Assembly: GCA_947652325.1 (NCBI GenBank)
Contig: CANTCQ010000009.1
Location: 1-54,821 of the forward strand
Direction: 5' to 3'
Length of the DNA stretch: 54,821 nucleotides
DNA from: an uncultured Mycoplasmatota bacterium
GTDB taxonomy: Bacteria; Bacillota_I; Bacilli_A; RF39; UBA660
The notes below the pieces were generated by a model. That model did not search any database and was not told where the DNA came from. It saw only the letters and a list, made by a program, of their open reading frames with translations. This document shows positions 1 through 8,405 of this stretch, piece after piece. Every line of letters begins with the position of its first letter. Within the stretch, counting starts at the first letter, position 1. The translations under genes were made by a program, and so were the position numbers.

Positions 1-109
1 TTTATTGCTTTCTTATTATAGATACTTTTATTTTAAAGTCAAGACATAATTCCCAATTTTTACCTATTTAAAGGCGATTTTAGAAGAAGTTAGTACATTC
101 ATATATAAT

Positions 110-385
110 TTAGTTTATTTGTTTTATATAGGTCTCTAAATCTGATAATTTAATGTTTTTAGATAAATTTTCAACAAATATTTCATTAGAATAATTAAAT
201 GCTAGAAATGTAATACCTTTAATAATTATTCTATGAGGTTCAATATAGTTTAAATTTGTCTTATTAATTTTTCTAATATTACCATTAATAATAGTTGGAG
301 TAGTATTACAAAAACTACATATAAATTCTATCTTTTTCTTTAATTCGTTATCAATTTCTAATTTTTCCTTTGTAATATTTACCAT
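110..385 (-). CDS. hypothetical protein, 91 aa
   Basis: I do not recognise this protein. It is a 91-residue soluble protein with no signal peptide or membrane segment. The N-terminal third is rich in Lys and Glu and contains two nearby cysteines (CSFC, about residues 23-26), which could be half of a metal site, but no second pair is present. A purine-rich AGGAAAGGACAGG stretch sits just upstream of the ATG, so translation is likely. A terminator-like hairpin (414-451) separates it from the upstream tRNA-Thr gene. It is probably a real small gene of unknown role. Confidence 0.55.
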   Translation of the reverse strand: MVNITKEKLEIDNELKKKIEFICSFCNTTPTIINGNIRKINKTNLNYIEPHRIIIKGITFLAFNYSNEIFVENLSKNIKLSDLETYIKQIN

Positions 386-413
386 TTAAACCTGTCCTTT
401 CCTAAACTTAAAT

Positions 414-451
414 ACTAAAAAAGTACCAACTTCTTTTGAAATTGATACTTT
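414..451 (-). terminator. Rho-independent terminator after tRNA-Thr
   Basis: Read on the minus strand there is a 10-bp stem (AAAGTATCAA with TTGGTACTTT, one G-T pair) with a loop of about 12 nt, followed by a short T run. It lies downstream of tRNA-Thr and upstream of the 91-aa gene, so it most likely ends the tRNA transcript. Confidence 0.6.
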
Positions 452-497
452 ATCTATTTTTAGCCTAAACTTTAAAAAGTTCGGACAGATTGCTTAC

Positions 498-573
498 TGG
501 TGCTGGAAACAAGACTTGAACTTGCGACCTACGCGTTACGAGGGCGTTGCTCTACCAACTGAGCTATTCCAGC
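498..573 (-). tRNA. tRNA-Thr (anticodon CGT)
   Basis: The minus strand folds as a cloverleaf. The acceptor stem is GCTGGAA/TTCCAGC, the D arm is GCTC-loop-GAGC, and the 7-nt anticodon loop CTCGTAA gives anticodon CGT, which reads ACG. The T loop is TTCAAGT and the CCA end is encoded (498-500). The innermost anticodon-stem pair is a C-C mismatch. A TATAAT box lies 10 bp upstream of the 5' end. Confidence 0.93.
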
Positions 574-582
574 AGTGTATTT

Positions 583-588
583 ATTATA
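583..588 (-). promoter_or_regulatory. -10 box for tRNA-Thr
   Basis: TATAAT on the minus strand lies 10 bp before the first base of tRNA-Thr. No convincing -35 element is visible at the expected spacing, so the call rests on the -10 box and its position. Confidence 0.5.
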
Positions 589-670
589 ACAAAAATTTAT
601 AAAATTAGCATCTTTTTTAATCATGAATTAAAAAAATGCATATAATATAGAGAAAAATGATAAAAAACAG

Positions 671-699
671 TTGAATTTATTAAACTTTATTGTTATAAT
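671..699 (+). promoter_or_regulatory. sigma-A-type promoter of tRNA-Gly
   Basis: TTGAAT and TATAAT are separated by exactly 17 bp, and the -10 box ends 22 bp before the tRNA. This is a near-consensus housekeeping promoter in the position expected for a stable RNA gene. Confidence 0.8.
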
Positions 700-721
700 T
701 TTAATTGTCATTTAAAGAAAT

Positions 722-795
722 GCGGATGTAGTTTAATGGTAGAGCTTCAGCCTTCCAAGCTGATAACGTGGGTTCGATTCCCATCATCCGCTCCA
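722..795 (+). tRNA. tRNA-Gly (anticodon TCC)
   Basis: The cloverleaf has acceptor stem GCGGATG/CATCCGC, anticodon stem TCAGC/GCTGA and loop CTTCCAA, giving anticodon TCC, which reads GGA/GGG. The T loop is TTCGATT and the CCA end is encoded. It has a near-consensus promoter upstream and a terminator 10 bp downstream, so it is a single-gene transcription unit. Confidence 0.95.
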
Positions 796-804
796 TTGAG
801 ATTT

Positions 805-840
805 AAACTCGCACACTAGAAATAGTAAGCGAGTTTTTAT
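805..840 (+). terminator. terminator of tRNA-Gly
   Basis: An 8-bp perfect stem (AAACTCGC/GCGAGTTT) with a loop of about 16 nt is followed by TTAT. It starts 10 bp after the tRNA CCA end. Confidence 0.8.
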
Positions 841-843
841 ATT

Positions 844-1059
844 TTATAAACAAGTTGGAAAACGAATTATTGTGGAATACTTTACATCAAAAACATGATA
901 AAATAAGAGTTTTTTGTATTTAAACTTATATTTGATTATAATTCCAACATCATTTACTATTTTTAATACATATATATTAAAAAACAATGTAAAGAATACT
1001 GAAATAAATTTTCTAAGAAATACTGTTATTAATATAATTGTTCTATTATAATTATCCAT
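844..1059 (-). CDS. possible small membrane protein, 71 aa
   Basis: This is a short open frame whose first half is hydrophobic (one or two possible membrane segments rich in Ile, Phe and Val) and whose second half is basic. The ATG follows GGAG at about 8 nt. It lies 27 bp downstream of the cysteine-peptidase gene and could share its transcript. AT-rich DNA readily yields hydrophobic open frames, and I recognise no family, so expression is uncertain. Confidence 0.3.
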   Translation of the reverse strand: MDNYNRTIILITVFLRKFISVFFTLFFNIYVLKIVNDVGIIIKYKFKYKKLLFYHVFDVKYSTIIRFPTCL

Positions 1060-1086
1060 AAAACTACTCCATACAATATCAAATTT

Positions 1087-2220
1087 TTATTTGTCAAAAT
1101 ATTGTTTTTTTATTGCAAATAGAAAGACATTTTCATCAAAGAAATTACTATTCATTATAAAATATCCTTTTCTATTATTTTCTTTACCAAAAGTATTTAA
1201 TACTTTCCATTTTGTAGATTTATTTTCTGCCATATTTACTCCTGTAAATATCATTGCGTGATCATAATTTAAAAATCCATATTTTTCAGCAATATCTTTA
1301 GGCAACTTCTTTACACCGATTTTATCAAATCTATATAATAAGCTATCTAAAATCCCATTTTTGTTTTTTACAGAACCACTCATAAATCTATAACTACACC
1401 CAAACCAAACTGGACAATCATTTTTCAATGATTTTATAATAGCACTTTTAATTTCTGTTATATTTACATTCAAGTATTTTGTAGTTTCTAAATTTGGAAC
1501 ATTAAAGCTCAATTCATATTCTCTATTATAATCAAGAGCATTAAGACTAGTTACATTTACATATTGATTTAGAATATCACTAACGTATTGATTCTTAAAT
1601 TCCAAAGTAGTCATTGAATTAAATTGTAAAGAATTCAAATCAATCATTTTGGGAGGTTTACCAAAAATATTAGATAAAATTCTATAATTTTCTTCTAATA
1701 ATTTTTCTTTTATTTTATTTAAATCATCTTGAGTTTTACTTTCTTTTGCGCTAATCAGCATTTCCACATCATTTAATACTTTTTCTTTAAGAATTTCGTT
1801 AATATCATTAGGTATAAAAAGATTAGGATTAGATGGCATTTGATGTTCTAATACCATACCATATTTTTTTACCAAATATTTAAATGAAGCAAAACTCCCA
1901 AAAGGATTAACAAAATCAAAAAGAAGATACTTTATGTTATTAATTTCATAATCTTTATCTATAATTTTATCATATAATATACTTAATTTTTCATATCTAT
2001 CAAAAAAAGATATGTAACTAACAGAAAAATCTAAATATTCTTCATCAATATTTAATTTATTAGCTAACTCTCTTTTAATTAAATTTAATGATGCATAAAT
2101 CCAACATAACATACTTCCTTTTTGATCATAAATCTTATATTTTTTCATATCGATATTAAATTCATCGTTAATATCATTAATAATATTATTGTTAATATAG
2201 TTATCATAAATATCTTTCAT
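1087..2220 (-). CDS. C1B-family cysteine aminopeptidase (PepC/bleomycin hydrolase-like)
   Basis: This resembles the papain-fold intracellular aminopeptidase C/bleomycin hydrolase family. The key elements are present in order: Gln33 of the oxyanion hole and Cys39 in a DQKGSMLCW segment (family: NQKxSGRCW), His321 in a DHAM segment, and Asn342 in WKVLNTFGK, which matches the family WKVENSWG. The C-terminal KGYFIMNSNFFDENV segment also matches. At 377 residues it is about 60-70 shorter than usual (about 440). There is no signal peptide, so it acts in the cytosol on peptides. The ATG follows AAGAGG. It stands alone, possibly with the 71-aa frame downstream. The family call is firm; PepC-like exopeptidase specificity is inferred. 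Confidence 0.85.
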   Translation of the reverse strand: MKDIYDNYINNNIINDINDEFNIDMKKYKIYDQKGSMLCWIYASLNLIKRELANKLNIDEEYLDFSVSYISFFDRYEKLSILYDKIIDKDYEINNIKYLLFDFVNPFGSFASFKYLVKKYGMVLEHQMPSNPNLFIPNDINEILKEKVLNDVEMLISAKESKTQDDLNKIKEKLLEENYRILSNIFGKPPKMIDLNSLQFNSMTTLEFKNQYVSDILNQYVNVTSLNALDYNREYELSFNVPNLETTKYLNVNITEIKSAIIKSLKNDCPVWFGCSYRFMSGSVKNKNGILDSLLYRFDKIGVKKLPKDIAEKYGFLNYDHAMIFTGVNMAENKSTKWKVLNTFGKENNRKGYFIMNSNFFDENVFLFAIKKQYFDK

Positions 2221-2352
2221 ATATACAACCTCTTACTTAAATTCTATCAAATAAAAATTTAAAATGATATACTCTAACTAAATTACAAAAAGTTGTAGAT
2301 ATTTACGTCATTCTCTTTTTTATTAGAGTTTTTATAATTTACTTTATTATAT

Positions 2353-3900
2353 CTATAATTCTGAATAGTCGTTTATTTTATTTATATTATTTGTATGTTC
2401 ATTAATAATTAAACTGGTAGTTGTAAGTAACATCCCTGCTATTGAAGATGCGTTTACAAGTGAATTATATACGACTAAAAAAGGGTCAATGACATACGTA
2501 TTTTCTTTTTCTTCCCAATGATTTGTACTTACATTGTATAAAATTTGGTACTTTTTGTTTTTGATTTGTTCTTCTATCTTTTTAAAATCAAGTCCTGCAT
2601 TCAAAAGAATTTGCTCAAAAGGCTTTGTTAGTGCTTTTTTCCATATGTTTGTTGCTTCATTCTTTTTTTTTATTTGGCTTGCTATATGTAGTAAACTTAT
2701 TCCTCCACCACTTAAAATACCACTCTTGGCTACTGATACAGCACACAATGCATCTTCTAAACGCATTTTTCTTTCTTGGCATTCCGTTTTTGTAGGAGCT
2801 CCTATTTTTATTTCTGCAGTTCCATAAGCAAACATGGCAATTCTTTTTTGATAAAATGCAAGTTCAAATTCTTCTCTTATTTCAGCGCTTTCTTTTTTTA
2901 ATTTTTTTATGTATTGTCTTAAACTATCATTTTCTTTAAAGTCAATTCTTACCTGTTCTTTTTCTATGATGATATTGGAGACAAATCCTAAAAGTGCATT
3001 TACATTAATTTTTTCTACTTTTTTCCCATTTATAATTATTTCAATGTCTTTTTCTACAGCTTGTTCTTGTAATCCATATTCATTTATTTTAAGTAAACAA
3101 ATATTTACATTCTCATGTAAGCATAACGAAATTATTTCCTGTATTACATATTCATCATAATCACGTGCCATTATGACTATATTTTTTTTGTTTTTCATAA
3201 CTTCATTTAAAATAAAACTTATATTTTCTATATGTGTCAAAGTATCCTTTACAAGTAAAACAAGTGCATCTTTATAAATTATTTTTTTATTATCTTTAAA
3301 AAAATAAGGAGATGCAAGTATACTGTCCAATGTATAACCCTTTTTAAAAATTACTTCTGTTTTCTTTTGATTTGATTCTTCAATTGTGATAGCATTTTTA
3401 TTTTTTACTTTTAAAAACGTTTTATAAGCAAAGGTTCCTAATTCCTCATCATTTGCCGCAATTTTCGCAATGTATAATATTTTTTCTTTTGTAGGTAATG
3501 CTTTTAATTTTTCTAAATACTCTAAAATAATAAGAAGTGTATTATCTAATTCTTTTTTTAAAACAATAGGATTCATTCCTTTATTTATATATTCTAAACT
3601 TTCTTTATAAATTGTTTCTAAAAGAACAAGAGTTGTCGTTGTTCCATCTCCTACTTCTTCGTTTGTTTTAATAGAAGCTTCTTTTATTAGTTCTAATATG
3701 GCTCCCATGGTTTCATCATCACTTTCAATGTTTTGTGCAATTGTAACTCCATCATTGGTAATAAAGGGTGAAAAATTCGAATGGTCGATAATGACATTAT
3801 TGCCTTTTGGACCTAATGTTTTTTTTACTGTTCCACAAAGAAGTTCTATACTTTCCATTATTTTTTTTTGTAATTCGATACCACTTATTACTTTTTTCAT
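2353..3900 (-). CDS. divergent GroEL-like group I chaperonin
   Basis: At 515 aa it spans a whole chaperonin-60 subunit: the KTLGPKG equatorial segment (residues 27-33), NDGVTIA (49-55), the ATP-binding GDGTTT (84-89), SGGGISLL and a C-terminal ATP-site region ending in NASSIAGMLLTT. It is clearly diverged. The apical segment that reads FDRGYLSPYF in E. coli is LDSILASPYF here, the APGFGDRRK stretch is not conserved, the apical domain is somewhat shorter, and the Gly-Met tail is missing. No groES is next to it. Its ATG overlaps the stop of the TIGR03915 gene (ATGA), so translation is coupled. It is probably a specialised paralogue, but it could be the only chaperonin of this genome. Confidence 0.88.
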   Translation of the reverse strand: MKKVISGIELQKKIMESIELLCGTVKKTLGPKGNNVIIDHSNFSPFITNDGVTIAQNIESDDETMGAILELIKEASIKTNEEVGDGTTTTLVLLETIYKESLEYINKGMNPIVLKKELDNTLLIILEYLEKLKALPTKEKILYIAKIAANDEELGTFAYKTFLKVKNKNAITIEESNQKKTEVIFKKGYTLDSILASPYFFKDNKKIIYKDALVLLVKDTLTHIENISFILNEVMKNKKNIVIMARDYDEYVIQEIISLCLHENVNICLLKINEYGLQEQAVEKDIEIIINGKKVEKINVNALLGFVSNIIIEKEQVRIDFKENDSLRQYIKKLKKESAEIREEFELAFYQKRIAMFAYGTAEIKIGAPTKTECQERKMRLEDALCAVSVAKSGILSGGGISLLHIASQIKKKNEATNIWKKALTKPFEQILLNAGLDFKKIEEQIKNKKYQILYNVSTNHWEEKENTYVIDPFLVVYNSLVNASSIAGMLLTTTSLIINEHTNNINKINDYSEL

Positions 3901-4643
3901 AATTCATCTCTCATTTCTGTCATAAATTTCCAATATTTTTTTGGCATAAAGTTCATTCGACATCGGTCGTTTTTTCTTTCTGTAATGCCAATAGTTTTGT
4001 AAAAAAGTTTCCACAATTCTTCTATTTTTTTTTCATCTTTACTTTCTTTTGTTATTCTGCTTTTTAGTTCTTCTTCTGCTACGATATAAAAGTTTTTTTT
4101 ATCGTAAATACTTATTATTCTTCTTTTTGTATCTTTAATCATCCAATATTCATTTTTTAAACGTTTTTGAAAATGACTGGATACTAAGAAAAGTACATTA
4201 TTTGTAGGTTCCATTTCGGCATATAAAATATGATTTTCTAACTCTTTAAATCGTAAAAATCCTTTCATTTTGTGACTTTCGTGTATTACATAGTTTGCAA
4301 TACGCATCCCTTCACTTACGCATCTTAAGTTTCGATAATATAAAACTTGGTTTTGGTATTTTAAAGTATTTTTAAAAAGATAAAACAATATAAGTTCCTT
4401 GTTTTCTTCTTCGGATAAAAAAATGCAGTACAAAATGCGTAATACATATTTTCCAAATTGTCTTCTTATTTTTTCTATTATTTTTTCATTTCGAGGAATG
4501 GAAAGATTTATAGTATTATCTAAGAGAGTAGGAGTATACTCAAAACTTTTTATATTATCCGGTTTTCTATTTTTTTTTATTAAATAGATGATGGTATTTA
4601 AAAGACTTATAAAGTCACCATCATATATATAAATATTATTCAT
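3897..4643 (-). CDS. TIGR03915-family protein (probable DNA metabolism)
   Basis: At 248 aa it matches what I know of TIGR03915, the partner family of the DNA-repair-linked radical SAM proteins. Recognisable points are an N-terminal YDGDF segment, LYCIFLSEE near residue 92, ESHKMKGFLRF, the stretch ending LYAEMEPTNN, HFQKRLKNEYWMIKD and C-terminal MPKKYWKFMTE. In many organisms the family is fused to, or next to, a uracil-DNA-glycosylase domain; here no such domain is attached. It abuts the radical SAM gene with no spacer and overlaps the chaperonin start by 4 bp. Its stop is TGA. The molecular role is unknown. Confidence 0.82.
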   Translation of the reverse strand: MNNIYIYDGDFISLLNTIIYLIKKNRKPDNIKSFEYTPTLLDNTINLSIPRNEKIIEKIRRQFGKYVLRILYCIFLSEEENKELILFYLFKNTLKYQNQVLYYRNLRCVSEGMRIANYVIHESHKMKGFLRFKELENHILYAEMEPTNNVLFLVSSHFQKRLKNEYWMIKDTKRRIISIYDKKNFYIVAEEELKSRITKESKDEKKIEELWKLFYKTIGITERKNDRCRMNFMPKKYWKFMTEMRDEL

Positions 4644-5852
4644 TTAAAATAACCTCAACTGTTCATAGTTCTTCTTTTTAAGAAGATGTTCTTCTAATAT
4701 AATATTTTTCTCAATAAATTCTTTTTTAAACCATTCCCTTTTTGTAAAATATTTTCCGCTACATAAAATAAAATATTTGGCTCTTTTTAGCACAACACCC
4801 ATTTTTTTTAAGTCTTCAAAATGCAGTGTGATTTTTTTTCGCGAAGCAAAAATTCTTTTGGCACTTTTTACGCCAATGCCCGGAATTTTTAATAAATCAT
4901 AATAAGAGCATGTATTGATTTCTTTTGGAAATTCTTTTAAATGTCTTAAAGCCCAGTCTGTTTTGGGGTCTACTAAAATATTAAAATTAGGATTTTTGCT
5001 ATCCAAAAGGTCTTTTACCTTGAACTTATAAAAACGAAGTAGCCAATCTGCTTGATACAATCTATTTTCGCGAACCAAAGGAGGGTGTTCTAAAGTAGGT
5101 AGTAAATTGTCTTTGTTTATAGGAATGTAAGCTGAGTAAAAAACTCTTTTTAAATGATAGTTTTGATACATATCTTCACTTTTTTTCATGATTTCTAAAT
5201 CACTTTCTTTTGTGGCTCCAATAATCACTTGAGTGCTTTGACCAGCAGGTACATATTTTTTATTTTGGTTTTGTTTCACGTACTCCATAATAGATGCTAC
5301 ATTTCTGCTATTTTTATTGGGAGCTAAAAGTTTTAAACCATTTTCTGTGGGAAGTTCTATATTGGCACTTAATCTATCTACTAAAAATCCTAATATATGA
5401 AGTAATTTTTGATTTGCTCCAGGAATCGCTTTGGCATGTATATAACCATTAAAATGGTATTTTTTTCGCAATAATGTAATTGTTTTTATTAAAAGTTCCA
5501 TTGTATAATCAGGACTTTTTATAATTCCAGAGCTTAAAAATAAGCCCTCTATGTAATTTCTACGGTAAAAATTTAACGTAATTGTACAGACTTCCTCTGG
5601 GGTAAAAATAGCTCTTTTGATGTTATTGCTTTTTCGATTTAAACAGTATTTACAATCGAAAATACAGCAATTGGTAAAAAGAATTTTAAGTAAAGATATA
5701 CATCTTCCATCGGATGCAAACGAATGGCATATTCCAGAAGTTGCTACATTGCCTATCCCTTCTTTATTTTTTCTGTTACTTCCACTTGAAGAACAAGAGG
5801 CATCATATTTTGCACTGTCAGCTAAAATTTTTAATTTTTCTTGCAAATCCAT
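4644..5852 (-). CDS. radical SAM protein, putative DNA modification/repair (TIGR03916-like)
   Basis: This is a radical SAM enzyme with the 4Fe-4S motif C63-x3-C67-x2-C70 and a C-terminal helix-hairpin-helix DNA-binding motif (LLKIPGIGVKSAKRIF). The N-terminal ADSAKYDASCSSSGS is typical of the family linked to uracil-DNA glycosylase. I placed the start at the ATG at 5852, which follows GGTGAT by 4 nt and matches family N-termini. A TTG at 5897 gives a longer frame but has no support, and an ATG at 5858 is also possible. The gene sits directly before its partner TIGR03915. The reaction is not known; a nucleic-acid substrate is inferred from the HhH and the family context. Confidence 0.85.
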   Translation of the reverse strand: MDLQEKLKILADSAKYDASCSSSGSNRKNKEGIGNVATSGICHSFASDGRCISLLKILFTNCCIFDCKYCLNRKSNNIKRAIFTPEEVCTITLNFYRRNYIEGLFLSSGIIKSPDYTMELLIKTITLLRKKYHFNGYIHAKAIPGANQKLLHILGFLVDRLSANIELPTENGLKLLAPNKNSRNVASIMEYVKQNQNKKYVPAGQSTQVIIGATKESDLEIMKKSEDMYQNYHLKRVFYSAYIPINKDNLLPTLEHPPLVRENRLYQADWLLRFYKFKVKDLLDSKNPNFNILVDPKTDWALRHLKEFPKEINTCSYYDLLKIPGIGVKSAKRIFASRKKITLHFEDLKKMGVVLKRAKYFILCSGKYFTKREWFKKEFIEKNIILEEHLLKKKNYEQLRLF

Positions 5853-5947
5853 TTTCATCACCAATAATAGTTTACTACAAAAAGTGTCGTTTTTCAAACA
5901 TTTGTTTGCTTTTGCCGGCTGGGAATTTTTTACAATTTAAAAACAAT

Positions 5948-7018
5948 TTATGAAATTTTTACTTTCAATAAATTGCTTTCGTTTAACAATATTGTATTAT
6001 ATAAAAACAAGACATCTTGGTTAACAAAAGTGATACGCTTTGCCACTTCTTCCATACTGATATATCGTAAATCAATTAACGTAATTTTTCTATAATAAGG
6101 AATTAAAAGTGGGGCTAAACTGCTGCTAAAAGAGTCACGAAATAAAATAAGTTCTTTTTCATCATTTGCTGTGGGATTATAAATTTCTATTAAAGCACTT
6201 GGTCCACTCAAAAAAATACTATAAGAATCTGTGCTTTCTAATTTCTCAACATCATATACTTTTTTATATCCATATTCTAAATGCCATACTTGTGCATTTT
6301 CTATCCAATAATTTGTATAATAATTTAACTTTTCAGGTTTGGATAAAAAAGCTCCTTTTGCATAAGTTGCACCATAAAACTTATCATAACTTTGTTTTTT
6401 CCACGAGATATCGTTTTGTAAAGAAAAATTAAAATTTTTAGATATTTCTTTTATTACATCATCATATGCTTCTTGTTTTAAATGAATATCTGTTTTATAA
6501 AAGTCTTCTAATTGAACAAAAGAAAAGATATCCATATAAGGAATAGTTATTTCTTCTTCTAGTTGTTTCACCATTTTTGAAAAATCTAATTTTTGGTATC
6601 CTTTGTCTTCTAAAAAATAACTTTTATCAGGAATTAAAGAATAAAAAATGTGATTATTTGTTAAATATTTACTGACAATTGTATTTATTTTTTCGCTAAA
6701 TTCTTTTATACTTTTTTCTTTTAAGGGATAGTTCTTCTCAATTAAATAATCTTCTTTTATATAAATATTGTTGTTTTCTTTATTACCTAAAAAAACTCTA
6801 TCAAAAAAGGAATACAACGAAAGAAAGGTATTTCGAAAAGGAAATTGGTCGGCTAGATAATTTTCTAAATTATTAAAAGCATCTTTTTTCAAATCATATT
6901 TTGTTGTTAATTTTCTGCGTTCGTATTTTGAGATATCCTTATCTTTTATTACCATTCCCAAAATAAAAAAGAAAAATAATACGACAACAAAAAAAACAGA
7001 CAGTATTTTTTCTTTCAT
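5948..7018 (-). CDS. DHHW/AlgX-like SGNH protein, partner of MBOAT acyltransferase
   Basis: This 356-aa protein has one N-terminal membrane anchor (about residues 5-23) and an extracellular SGNH-hydrolase-like domain. Typical of the Firmicutes DHHW family are the N-terminal ERRKLT and ENYLADQFPFR segments, the TD-x-H motif (Asp177-x-His179) and RDSF with the presumed serine nucleophile. The usual TDHHW reads TDIHL here, but the Asp and His matching the AlgX triad remain. It lies 2 bp after the MBOAT gene, the standard arrangement in which the MBOAT moves an acyl group across the membrane and the DHHW protein places it on an envelope polymer. The polymer is unknown. Confidence 0.82.
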   Translation of the reverse strand: MKEKILSVFFVVVLFFFFILGMVIKDKDISKYERRKLTTKYDLKKDAFNNLENYLADQFPFRNTFLSLYSFFDRVFLGNKENNNIYIKEDYLIEKNYPLKEKSIKEFSEKINTIVSKYLTNNHIFYSLIPDKSYFLEDKGYQKLDFSKMVKQLEEEITIPYMDIFSFVQLEDFYKTDIHLKQEAYDDVIKEISKNFNFSLQNDISWKKQSYDKFYGATYAKGAFLSKPEKLNYYTNYWIENAQVWHLEYGYKKVYDVEKLESTDSYSIFLSGPSALIEIYNPTANDEKELILFRDSFSSSLAPLLIPYYRKITLIDLRYISMEEVAKRITFVNQDVLFLYNTILLNESNLLKVKIS

Positions 7019-7020
7019 TT

Positions 7021-8397
7021 TTAAAATCGAAAGTAAATAAATGGTTGAAAAGAACTACTCATAATTTTCGCAACAGAAATTAAAAATAATCCTATAAGCC
7101 AACAAATTTTTAGACTAATTAGCCATTTACTTTCTTTTCCTTTCTGTAATTTTTTTAGTCCATTTTTAAAAAAAGGACCACAACCTAAAATGGATATTAA
7201 GAGAAGAAATCCATAATTTTTAATATAATAAAGAGTATCTGCATTTATTCGTATATCTTTTATATTGAACATTCCTTTAAAAAAAGTGCCTAATTCGTTT
7301 AAATCAGTAAAACTAAATATAACAAAGCTTATACAAACTAAAAATAAAGTGTAAATGTGAGCAAAAAAATGATTATTTAAAATCTTCATTAAAAAAAATT
7401 TTTCTATCAATAAAATAATAAAAAAATAAATACCCCATAAAATAAAATTCCAACTGGCTCCATGCCAAAAACCTGTTAAAAACCAAACAACAAAAATATT
7501 GCGAATATTTTTAAATAAAGTGCTTCGATTCCCTCCTAAAGGAATGTAAACATATTCTTTAAAAAAACTAGATAAGGAAATATGCCATCTTCTCCAAAAA
7601 TCAGTAATAGAAGTAGCTAGGAAGGGATAATTAAAGTTTTCTTTAAAATGAAACCCAAACATTTTTCCAAGCCCTATTGCCATATCAGAATATCCGGAAA
7701 AATCATAATAAATTTGCAACATGAAACCGAAAGCCACTAACCAGTAAGTAAGAAAGGACATATTGCTTTCTAATAACTGTGTATAAAAAAAGTAGATTCC
7801 ATCAGCAAGTATCACTTTTTTAGCAAGGCCAATTATAAATCTTGTTACTCCTTCACTAAAAAAAATTACCGTTTCTTTTCTTTCTTTTAGTTCCTTACAT
7901 ACATCTTGATATCTTACTATTGGTCCTGCAACCAATTGAGGAAATAAAGTAACATACGTCGAATAAGTAAAAAAATTCTTCTGACTTGGAATCGTTTTTT
8001 TATATACATCACATAAATAACTTATGTTTTGAAAAGTAAAAAAACTAATACCTAAAGGTAGTACAATATTGAATACAATTGCGTCTTGTTTTAAAAGAAA
8101 AGAAAGCGTTCCTATTAAAAAATTTGTATATTTGTAATAAATAAGAATACTTATATTTAGAACAAGCCCAAAAATAAACCAAACTTTATTTTGTTTTTGT
8201 TCTAAAATACGTCCTATAAAATAATTAAAAAAACATGTAAAAAGTAAAAGAAATAAATATTTTTTTTCTCCAAAAAAATAAAAGAAAAGACTAAATAAAA
8301 GTAAAATATAATTTCTTCCCTTTTTCGGATGTAAAAAATAACAAAGAAATAAACAGGGTAAAAAAAAGAAAAGAAAGCTTATACTTGAAAATAACAT
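7021..8397 (-). CDS. MBOAT-family O-acyltransferase (AlgI-like)
   Basis: At 458 aa with about ten hydrophobic helices, it has the AlgI-type MBOAT signatures: QIYYDFSGYSDMAIGLG (about 228-244), RRWHISLSSFF (about 269-279), IPLGGN, and WFLTGFWHGASWNF with the invariant His312. Members transfer acetyl or other acyl groups from the cytosol to an extracytoplasmic acceptor. Between the lipoprotein gene (8 bp) and the DHHW gene (2 bp), it forms the core of an envelope acylation cassette. DltB is less likely because no other dlt genes are present. Confidence 0.9.
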   Translation of the reverse strand: MLFSSISFLFFFLPCLFLCYFLHPKKGRNYILLLFSLFFYFFGEKKYLFLLLFTCFFNYFIGRILEQKQNKVWFIFGLVLNISILIYYKYTNFLIGTLSFLLKQDAIVFNIVLPLGISFFTFQNISYLCDVYKKTIPSQKNFFTYSTYVTLFPQLVAGPIVRYQDVCKELKERKETVIFFSEGVTRFIIGLAKKVILADGIYFFYTQLLESNMSFLTYWLVAFGFMLQIYYDFSGYSDMAIGLGKMFGFHFKENFNYPFLATSITDFWRRWHISLSSFFKEYVYIPLGGNRSTLFKNIRNIFVVWFLTGFWHGASWNFILWGIYFFIILLIEKFFLMKILNNHFFAHIYTLFLVCISFVIFSFTDLNELGTFFKGMFNIKDIRINADTLYYIKNYGFLLLISILGCGPFFKNGLKKLQKGKESKWLISLKICWLIGLFLISVAKIMSSSFQPFIYFRF

Positions 8398-8405
8398 GCT
8401 TTCTC

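Noticed and set aside
2290..2340. Terminator after the GroEL-like gene
   Set aside because: Only a 4-bp CTCT/AGAG pairing without a T run is visible on the minus strand.
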